Below, in pieces: positions 56,068 to 64,000 of a stretch of 64,000 nt of DNA. Both the position numbers and the translations under genes were made by a program. The notes beneath the pieces are model-generated. The model was not told the origin of the DNA, ran no database searches, and worked only from the letters and a program-made list of their open reading frames with translations. Numbering within the stretch: position 1 is the stretch's first letter; each line of letters begins with the position of its first letter. The stretch is from Deinandra increscens subsp. villosa (lineage: Eukaryota > Streptophyta > Magnoliopsida > Asterales > Asteraceae), in contig JBCNJP010000007.1 in NCBI GenBank assembly GCA_039602395.1, positions 119,756,957 to 119,820,956 of the forward strand. Reading direction: 5' to 3'.

Positions 56068-56459
56068 TGTAGAGGCTAGATTATGAGGCTTGTAATATTA
56101 AATAAGTTGGGCTGGGCTTAGTGGGTTTCATTTAGTATGATAGGCTAGTTTATTTGGGTTTACTATTGGGCTTGTTAGTGTTTATGATTGGCCCATGTGC
56201 ATGTAAGAGGTGGTATAAATACCACCTCATGTTTATGATCAAGCAAGCTTTGGGGATTTGCTGTTTACGATTTTGGTGCTCTTTCACGTTTACGATCAGC
56301 CTTCATCGCTTCGAATAGTAGCTGATTTCCACTCAAGACTTCATCTTTCTTAAAGATCTAGTCTATTCTTCTACTATTTTCTTGAATCGATCATTCACGA
56401 GGATTCCACACTCGTGTTTGATTAGTATATCGTGTATTGGGGAGATTTCAGGACCTACA
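56068..56459 (+). repeat. 3' LTR
   Basis: Same length as the 5' LTR (392 bp) and identical by eye except for one base, so the insertion is recent. Confidence 0.95.
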
Positions 56460-56464
56460 GTACG

Positions 56465-57150
56465 AAATAACCCCTGAAATAAAATATAAAATCAGAAAGT
56501 CGTATGTAACCATAGACAAAAAATAAACGATATCATAAACGATCCAATGGAAACTTACTTCCATATTCGGGAGTCAGTATCCGATTTAGGATGTCGTGAT
56601 CGTACTCATAAATTTATTACGTTGAAGAGTTGATTAAGGTTGTCCATAAATGAGTAAACGCTCTCTAATCTTTATTCGTGAAGCTTGCTTTGCATTTTTT
56701 CACGATATTTTCATACTTGTGTCACCTGCACAGTAGTCGTACATCGTTCAAAAATTGTTTTCCGCGTGCTTTTACAATAACAAAGTCTCTGTCTGTCAGT
56801 ATTACATGGGGCTCGACACAGCTATCACACATAGGACTTCGAATGGATAAAGAATATCACATCAACTTTATTAGAGCCCGGGGCGACTCAAGAGACATAT
56901 ATATAATGCTTTTCAGTCATTTGAGAGAAAAATACATGCATAAGAGTTTCACTACTTGTGTCTTCTTTATTTATCTTATTTTGCGAATAATATATGGTCC
57001 TCGGTACACACACATTGTCTATAAGGATCCTTCAATGTTGAGAATATGCTACACAATTGCTTGTTTTGTTTTGCCAGCTGCTTTGCCGGACGAATCTTGT
57101 TTTTCTTTAGTCATTGTCACTGCTTTTCATGTGGTTTTTGAATCGTTATA
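56465..57150 (-). pseudogene. MULE transposase relic, catalytic half
   Basis: The minus strand reads IRSPMCDSCVEPHVILTDRD, then FVIVKARGKQFLNDVRLLCR, a stop, and ENIVKKCKASF. This corresponds to the MULE core with the catalytic (V/I)xTDRD block and the following LLCxWH block. Stops and frame changes show it is dead. It continues at 50460-50989 across the retrotransposon. Confidence 0.7.
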
Positions 57151-57850
57151 AAAATGTAAGTATTAACTAGAGGTCTCGGAACTCCTTTATGTTGTAGGTG
57201 TTATTTGCCTGCTTCTAGCTACTTGCTACGGGTTTTGGTTTTTTTCAATGAAGTTGCCGTTCCAAAAAATAAAAATAAAAATTCAGCTTATATATAAGTT
57301 TATATAGTATGATATTTCAAATAAAGTAATTAACACACATACCAAGGAATAAAACATCACCTCAAAGAAAATTAAGAGTCAAAATAGTTTGTGGTACCAA
57401 TACGGATCGTATAAAGCCCATACCTCGTTAGGGCCGTTTTTTTTAAAGGATACGAGTCGTATAAAATGAGTCGTAGGGTCCAATAACGACTCGTGTGAGA
57501 TACGATTGACTCGGTCCGGTTATTATAGGTCCCATTATTAAATCTTTTAGGTATGAAGTAGGATTTTTTTTTTCCTTTTTTTCACACGTCCACGTCAACC
57601 AGCAACGTTTTTTACGCAGAAACATACGTCATTAGATACCCCAAAATCCTCTTCCCTAACTCATCTTTCTTCCCCATGGGAGCAGTTTCGGATCAAATTA
57701 GGGCACCAAATTGACTACATAAAATCGCTTCTAACACAACGCATTCCCCAAATTTAACATCATCTAGGGACTCAAGTTCGTTTTCTCCGAGTTAAATTAG
57801 TTATAGGGTTTCGTTTCGGTGTTCGCGGGAAAAAAAGTTCACAAGTACGC
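57151..57850 (+). promoter_or_regulatory. upstream region of UPF3
   Basis: No element recognised. The final 100-150 bases before 57851 are the presumed leader; no TATA box or start site was fixed. Confidence 0.4.
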
Positions 57851-59986
57851 ATGAAGGGTCCGTTGGATCGGACGAAAGTTGTGCTTCGGCACTTGCCGCA
57901 TACGATTTCACAGTCGGCGCTCGTGGAGCAGATTGACGCCCGCTTTTCTGGCCGATACAATTGGTTCTGTTTCCGTTCCGGCAAACATAGGTTAGGGTTT
58001 TATGTGCATTTTGATTATGCTTCTGTTTACTGCTAGTATATTGAAATTTACTTTTCATACTGATGATATGAATGCCATCAAATTGCTTTCATTGTAATGG
58101 TAGATGTGCTTTCTAAATACGAGAGTGAATTAGGCGTTTGGCTATTTGTAGCTTCTGGGTGTTTGGAGACGAAGAAATTGAACTTTTGACCCATGGCGCT
58201 TGGTTTTTGGAATTATGTTAGATATTGTACGTTTTGTGGGTACTGGTTTATCAGTGAGTAGAATACGATCCATGGGAATTTGGTAGCTGGCAGAATGAAT
58301 CTAGCTTTTCCATATAAACTTTAGTAGAGATGAGCTAGGCATATGCAGAGGTGAAATATACAGAAGGTTTGGCAAGGATTATATTTAATAGCTTGGTCGT
58401 TAACAGTCAAGCACTCACAGTTCCGGTGTTCAGTTTCTGTTTATATTTGGTTGCTGGCTTAACACATTCGAATCTGGTAAACTAGATCTATTGATATGTT
58501 AACTTTTACCTGCCTGTCTTATTGAGGCTTAAAATTGCCCATGGGTCCATTGTTTGAAAAAGATGGTTTGTTAATCGCTCTCCTTGAACATGCTCATTCT
58601 ATGATTACAGAATTTTATGTTCTGTCATTTTGATATGTACAATTCCAAAACAGTTTATGATTTTACGTGTATAATGAACTCTCTTTGGACATGATCTTTA
58701 TCATATATTTTTGGTAGAATACCAATTTTCTTTTGAATTCTGTTTGCAGCCTGAAGTCTCCATCATATTCCAGAGCATATATCGACTTTAAGCGGCCAGA
58801 CGATGTCATTGAGTTTGCAGCGTTCTTTAACGGGCATGTTTTTGTTAATGAAAAGGGTAATGCTTGAGCATGTACTTTAAATCACTGGGATGGCTCGCCA
58901 TCTTGTTCTTTAAATTTGCAAATATATATTTATTCGTCCTATTTTTTCATTGCATAAATAGGATTTACAACTTTAACCTCTCAGCAGGTCATAGGCAGTC
59001 TTGGGTTGTCATGACATTAAAACTAATACATGTGTTCCATTATGTTACCTTATTTTCACCTACCATTTTCTTTCTCAAATCATTTCTCTTATTAAGAATT
59101 AAGCTTTAACCTTTTTATCATTATAGGTACCCAGTTTAAAACAATTGTTGAATATGCACCTTCACAGCGTGTTCCAAAGCAATTGTGTAAAAAGGATGGA
59201 CGCGAAGGGACCATAGGGAAAGGTAATTATGAAGCTTATATTCATGCCGATGAAGGTTGCCCATTAACTCCTACTGACTTGTCACCGATGACTAACTTCT
59301 TTAATGATTTATAGATCCCGAGTATCTTGATTTCCTTGAATTTGTTTCAAAGCCTGTCGAGAATCTTCCTAGTGCAGAGATACAGTTGGAAAGAAAGGAA
59401 GCTGAGCGAGCCGGTCAGCCCTTAGTTCTTTGTTATGTTAATTATTTGCTTAATGAACTTAAACTTGATTTCATGAAGTTGCAAATAGTTTATTAGATGT
59501 AAGCTATCATAAAGTGGGTTTACAAACCTTGAATTTTCTATTATCATCTTCCAGGTGCTGCTAAGGAGGCTCCTATAGTAACACCTTTAATGGATTTTGT
59601 TCGGCAGAAAAGAGCCGCGAAGGGTGGGCCTCGGGTAGGAATTCTGCCTTTGAGCATGTAGTTCATTTGTATTAAGTTATAAGAGCTTATAGGTTACAAC
59701 TATGAACAACTGAAAGCATAGAGGTGCTTTTAATTGCATATTAGGAAATGATTTTGAATTTTTGATCACACACATTGCAAAAGGCATGAAAGTATCTATA
59801 ATAGTTGACAAAACATCGAGACTTTTCAGCGTAAGATGGTATTTATGCATCCTCATTGTTTTCTGTGATCTACTGCAGAGGTCTTTGCCTAACAGGAAAC
59901 TAATGAGAAGGGCTGGTACATCATCTTCAAGCTCAAGTTCTACCGTAGTGAAACGCGGTTCTGGAAAGAGGACAAATTCTACCATG
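57851..59986 (+). CDS. UPF3: UPF3, nonsense-mediated mRNA decay factor (5' part only)
   Basis: Six exons with GT-AG borders and consistent phases (57851-57990, 58750-58856, 59127-59222, 59315-59413, 59555-59634, 59879-59986) give 210 residues. UPF3 links exon-junction complexes to UPF2/UPF1 and so marks transcripts with premature stops for decay. The RRM-like UPF3 domain is complete: TKVVLRHLP at the start, YSRAYIDFKRPDDVIEF, GHVFVNEKG, TIVEYAPSQRVPK, then PEYLDFLEF and the helical SAEIQLERKEAERAG. The next exons (plant proteins run to well over 400 residues) were not found up to 64000. Either intron 6 is longer than 4 kb and filled with LINE and hAT relics, or the gene is truncated. If exon 6 is not spliced, the protein ends two codons on, at GTA TAG. 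Confidence 0.88.
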
Positions 59987-60653
59987 GTATAGTAATGTTA
60001 TAAATCTACATTGGCAAATTAGTTCTATATGAAACAATGCATTTGTGATTCATCTTTCAAAACACACATCGACTTTCTTGACATAGCATGTCACTATATA
60101 TATAGTATATTGTGTTATGAAACCTTATGTATGTTGTGTAGTGATGGTACAACACGACACGACTTTTCTCTGGATGAGTTCTATAATGGTGTAGAGGGCT
60201 AATTACTAATAGGCAAATTAAAAAATAAGTGGAAAATAATGGAATTGAACACCATTAGACATCACCTCAACAATAGAATGGGCTAGGTTTATATTTTTGA
60301 TGGGAACTCTTGTTCTGATAGAACTAGGAAGCTTATCAATTAATCATCTCTATACAATTACTATAGCTACCATACTTGAAGAAAAAAAGTAAGCACACAA
60401 GTAGGAATTGGATATAAGATCTGTATACACACACACACACTCCTATATTCAGAATAGATAATTGTGAAGAATAAACATTACAGACAAATATAACCAACAA
60501 ATTCCACTCAAAACAGCAGGGTTTGGTGTATCACACCTAAAGCTGAAGGAGAACCTAGAAAGTCTCTAAGGCCTACCCTACAATTAAAGGCAACCTGAGT
60601 GAAGGACAAGTCAAGATACGAAGCCTTAATATAGACCTCATTTATACTATCCC
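59987..60653. other. start of long presumed UPF3 intron
   Basis: No further UPF3 exon seen. A short (AC)n run lies at 60427-60440. Confidence 0.4.
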
Positions 60654-60990
60654 CTAAAAATCTCCAACATTTATCATTCGTCTCCAAGGACTCCTATCAC
60701 CTATCATGTCCGCCGGGAAGTTTAGGTCTAAAAATCCTGCTGAATCTTCACATCTCATGCCAGTTTTGGTCTTGGTCAGCCTCTGCTCCTCTTCTCCTCC
60801 ACTGTAAGGGTATCCACTCTCCTTACGCACATGCTCGAACCATCTCAATCTCCCCATCTTTATTTTTATACGAGATACGTGTTGCTCCTTACCTCTCCTT
60901 AACATCCTAATTTTGTACCTGTTCTAACCTCGTGTGCCTACACATCCACCTCAGCAACCTTATCTCTATTGTCTCTTAACTTTTGCACCG
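60654..60990 (-). pseudogene. RTE-type LINE reverse transcriptase tail, relic
   Basis: Minus-strand fragments read LRWMCRHTRLEQV, then KMGRLRWFEHVRKES, and WRRMINV near the end, matching the conserved tail of plant RTE-like LINEs (RWMCGHTR... GRLRWFGHV... W). Stops and frame changes throughout. Confidence 0.65.
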
Positions 60991-61614
60991 GAGCCTTTTT
61001 TTTTGGCCAACAATCGGTTCCATAGTTCTATTTCCTATTATATTAAAATTCTACTCCTATAATTTTGTTCCTTATTAAAGTAGTAGCATTTATGTTTCTT
61101 CTTAAACTTAGTTTTGCATTATTAATATATTGGAAACTCTAGTTACGTTTGTTGGTTTACGTATCATCCTCATGATTTATTTTTCATATACTGTAATAAA
61201 TTATATAATCATAAGAAGATGCATTCAACATTGTTATACTATGGTGAAAACCCTTTATCAAGACCAATTAAGAAACATATCTTGATCATTGTCGTTATTG
61301 TTCATTGCCAATCCATGTTATTTTCTATGTTCAGGGCTTTAGGTAGCCTCATATCTTATAATAATATCCATAGATGTGTGGTTTGGGTCAAAGTCCTCAT
61401 AGAACACGGAGGCTTAATTTTGAAGCAAAACTTCATTTTATCTATTTGATTGCTTTTCAATGTTATTGTTTTCGAAAGAAATAGATTTGACATCAGTGTC
61501 AAATAGGCTTATAACTGAATCGAACAAACATTAACAAGGCATGTTCATGTTAGTTCGTTTAATTTTTATCAAACAAACAAGGGAACCCAATATAATCCCA
61601 CTCATAGCAGTAGC
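60991..61614. other. non-coding spacer within presumed UPF3 intron
   Basis: Nothing recognised apart from a GAACAAAC/GTTCGTTT-rich patch at about 61520-61580 that resembles the one at 62440-62600. Confidence 0.35.
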
Positions 61615-61715
61615 TATTTTTAGGGTCTGGGGAGGGTGTGATGGTGCGAGCCTTACCTCTACCCAATTGGGTAGAGAGGCTCTCTCGTTGAGACCATCGA
61701 CTCGACAAATTCATC
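61615..61715. repeat. SINE- or LINE-tail-like dispersed repeat
   Basis: GGGTCTGGGGAGGGTGTGATG followed by CTTACCTCTACCC and GGGTAGAGAGGCT resembles a short repeat I recall as widespread in asterid genomes. No complete tRNA fold or poly(A) tail was identified. Confidence 0.35.
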
Positions 61716-62089
61716 TAGAATAGTAGTCACAACATATAACAAAGAAAAATAAAAATCAGAGCAAGCAACTATGCAATAATCCGAATAAAGGCAGTCACAA
61801 AGTAAGCTAACATACAATGAAAAGTAAACTATGACGTAAAACAATGCAAACAAACATAAAGTAGTTACATGTAAAAGGGCAAACAGTAAGGTGGATATGT
61901 CATAAGAAGCACCAACCCCTATGCAAGTGTCTATACATTCCCCTAATATGCCCTAACACTCTAAGGCGTACTTAGGCGTGACTAAGGCTAGGTCTAAAGC
62001 TAAGACATACAACAAATCTTACTAAGGTAAGTCCCCAAGGAAAATCTAAACCAAACCTGTATACCCCTAAGTCGATGACCCTAATATGA
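61716..62089. other. non-coding spacer
   Basis: No recognisable feature. Confidence 0.35.
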
Positions 62090-62440
62090 CGTCCCCAACA
62101 ACTCTTATCCTAGATCATGTTCTCTGAGAGGTACACGTCCAACAAATCCCATCTAATCCGCTCATCCCATGTTAGTTTGGTTCTACCTCTACTCTCCTTC
62201 TTTACACCATGATGATTGATTGGTCTCAACGGTTCTCATCAGAGCCGTCAAGTGTCTCCTCTGCACATTGCAAAACCATCTCAGTCTCCCTTCCCTTTTC
62301 TTATCCAAGATACATGCACCTCCCAGTTTCTAACAAAAAAATTCATTTCCTATCCTTGTGTGCCCACACCCCCCCCCCCCTAAGCATCCCCCTCTTTGCT
62401 ACCTTTAGCTTACGCGCTCAAGTCTTCTTAGTCGAACAAA
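62090..62440 (-). pseudogene. second RTE-type LINE reverse transcriptase tail, relic
   Basis: Minus-strand pieces read MLR, WVCGHTR-like, then REGRLRWFCNVQRR, ALMRTVE and NQTNMG, in the order of the LINE tail at 60654-60990 but from a different copy. A run of about 13 C (plus strand, near 62370) interrupts it. Same orientation as the first copy. Confidence 0.55.
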
Positions 62441-63049
62441 CTCTAAAGACTAAACTAGTGTTCGTGTTCTATCGCCAAGAAAACGAACCTGTTTGTTTAT
62501 GTTTGTTCATTAATATTATAAACGAATGATTCACGAACTTAAACAAACACAAACAAGCATAAACGAACAGAAATGAACATAACTACACATAAATGAATGA
62601 ACATAAAAACACCAATTAAAAGTGAATCGACTATCCAAACAAGTAAGTCTGAATACCATCATAGTTACATCCAACATTTCTAAAGTAAACATATAAATCT
62701 ATATTTGTTTAAAAGAAGCTTCAAACAACCATCTTCAGATCACTAATCCACCATGATCATGATCAACAATGCACCATCGTATTTAATCTTGTAATGGTAT
62801 GCAAATAAAGGCATAAGCTCGAATAAGTGGTTCAAAACTTCAAATGTACATACTAAATTAAAAAAGTATATATTTAATAATCACATGAAATAATTCACAT
62901 TGTTCAATCAAGTTCAGTGTATACAATATCATTGTTTTCCTACAATTAAGAATGGGAATAAATATTATTGATGATTAATAGTAACAAACAATAACTTTTA
63001 TACTGGAAATAGTAAGAAAATTCAGTTTGTTTTACTTTTTGTGTAGTTC
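62441..63049. other. non-coding spacer with GTTCGTTT/AAACGAAC patch
   Basis: At 62440-62600 several AAACGAAC and GTTTGTTT motifs repeat in both orientations, as in a MITE arm. The rest is AT-rich. Confidence 0.35.
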
Positions 63050-63205
63050 CTAGTAATGACGGTACCCATAAGTTCGCAAAACAAGCATATCTACCATCTC
63101 AGTTCCTAATGATGTAGGTCAATAATTGTCCCAGTTGCACTAAAAGCTGATTCAGAAGCAACAATGGTTATCGTAACATATAAGATATCAGAAAAACCAA
63201 AACGG
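63050..63205 (-). pseudogene. hAT transposase dimerisation-domain relic
   Basis: The minus strand reads DILYVTITIVASESAFSATG, then TIIDLHH, a stop, and ELRW. TVASE(S/R)xFSxxGxxI is the signature of the C-terminal dimerisation domain of plant hAT transposases. Only this fragment is recognisable. Confidence 0.7.
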
Positions 63206-63239
63206 TAACCAGAATTCCTAGTAGAACAGAATTAACTTT

Positions 63240-63430
63240 AATATATACATTCTGTAGGTTCTTGAACTAATAATAAATCCCTAAATATATACATTCTGTA
63301 AATGTAAACCTCTAATTAAACCAAGCAAAAATAGAAAAAAACATTTAATGTAGGTTCGTGAACTATGATCAAAATAGTATCTTTATACAATGTTACCTTT
63401 AGAAGAAATAGAAAAACATTATTACCTCGT
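63240..63430. repeat. direct repeat, copy 1
   Basis: A block of about 185 bp (TATACATTCTGTAAATGTAA ... ATGTAGGTTCGTGAACTATG ... ACATTATTACCT) recurs at 63817-64000, about 575 bp downstream, with a few differences. The second copy is cut by the window edge. Confidence 0.8.
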
Positions 63431-63816
63431 GTTGTCTACGATCGGTTACAGGTTCTAATAAGCTTTGGGCTGACCAGTAAAGATTTCCCGAACCCGAACA
63501 CATATGTTGTGGATGAAACTCAAATTGAACTTTGTAACTGTTGCGTTGCTGCTGCAGAAATCAACATTAATGGTCACAATGGAAATTAACATTAGTGCTC
63601 TCGAGATTTTGTCGCTTTTCTCTTTATATTCATAGACCAAGATCGGATATTCGAAGTATAACCTGCTTTACCTGTGCCTGTTGTGTTGTGTCCATAGAGA
63701 AAAACCAGGAAACCGTAATGAACTATTATTGTCATGCTATAGAATCATAGAGTTGGTTTGACTTTAAAAGTGGGCTTGAACAAATGGGTTACGGGATGCT
63801 AAGTGCTAAATGTCTA

Positions 63817-64000
63817 AAATATATACATTCTGTAGTTTTTAATCCCTAAATATATACATTCTGTAAATGTAAATCTCTAACTAAACCAAGCAAAAATAGA
63901 AAAAAAAATTAATGTAGGTTCGTGAACTATGATCGAAATAGTATCTTTACACAATGTTACCTCTAGAAGAAACAGAAGAACATTATTACCTAATGTCATA
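63817..64000. repeat. direct repeat, copy 2 (runs to window end)
   Basis: Near-identical to 63240-63430. The pair could be LTR-like ends or a tandem duplication; no TG/CA borders were recognised. Confidence 0.75.

Larger units (their letters stand above)
50990..56459 (+). mobile_element. young gag-only LTR retrotransposon (Copia/Sirevirus-like, 5.47 kb)
   Basis: Two 392-bp LTRs (50990-51381, 56068-56459) run TGTAGAGG...CCTACA and differ by one base that I could see. A 5-bp target duplication GTACG flanks the element (50985-50989, 56460-56464). A primer site complementary to initiator-Met tRNA follows the left LTR, and a polypurine tract precedes the right LTR. The only long frame is gag-like (52117-53829). 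No protease, integrase, reverse transcriptase or RNase H sequence was found, so the element must borrow enzymes. This matches the class of terminal-repeat retrotransposons carrying only gag (TR-GAG). The initiator-Met primer site and the many polypurine copies fit the Sirevirus branch of Copia. Confidence 0.93.

Noticed and set aside
56678..57151. 157-codon plus-strand frame
   Set aside because: It is the antisense of the MULE transposase relic, whose minus-strand reading has the TDRD and LLCR blocks.
61615..61715. tRNA gene
   Set aside because: The GGGTAGAGAGGCT stretch has a superficial tRNA-like look, but no acceptor stem or anticodon arm could be folded; listed only as a dispersed repeat.

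Overview
This window is nuclear DNA of a flowering plant. The genes have short exons and GT-AG introns, the AT content is high, and transposable elements of every plant class sit in the introns and between genes. The gag type of the young retrotransposon and the abundant reverse-transcriptase relics recall composites (Asteraceae). That placement is an inference from memory, not a database result. Nothing prokaryotic is present.

Eight protein genes can be supported. From left to right they are: a three-exon cytochrome c (minus, 1032-3956) whose heme-ligand Met is replaced by Lys; a seven-transmembrane orphan protein (minus, 5942-7141) with a far-upstream leader exon; an eight-exon N-myristoylated CDK-like kinase (plus, 19054-24482); a single-exon DUF579 glucuronoxylan 4-O-methyltransferase-like protein (plus, 26360-27232); elongation factor 1B-gamma (plus, 30488-35192) with a 2.2-kb block of transposons lodged in an exon; a small conserved membrane protein (plus, 38924-39805); a seven-exon KH/STAR RNA-binding protein (minus, 41904-46191); and the 5' half of the nonsense-mediated-decay factor UPF3 (plus, from 57851). 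They look like independent housekeeping or cell-wall genes, with no sign of an operon or gene cluster.

Between them lie: a Ty3/Gypsy protease relic (1-262); MITEs, foldback elements and Helitrons (4.8-14.6 kb); two diverged 1.1-kb LTR-like units (15.4-18.1 kb); a pile-up of Harbinger-like elements, including a 0.9-kb near-palindrome (28.6-30 kb); a 5'-truncated non-LTR retroelement with YLDD motif, zinc finger and endonuclease-like motif (35.7-37.3 kb) plus a second relic of the same family (13.8-14.2 kb); a hAT MITE with a perfect 8-bp target duplication (48.6-49.1 kb); and LINE and hAT relics (60.6-63.2 kb).

The clearest mobile element is a 5.47-kb LTR retrotransposon (50990-56459). Its 392-bp LTRs differ at one visible base, and it has a GTACG target duplication, an initiator-Met primer site, one gag-like gene and no pol. 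It landed inside a degenerate MULE transposase. Its 5' leader holds many GTTTACGA copies and its 3' spacer many AGGGGAAG copies.

The main leads are the Lys-for-Met cytochrome c, the EF1B-gamma exon insertion with a plausible in-frame splice escape, and the repeat architecture of the gag-only retroelement.
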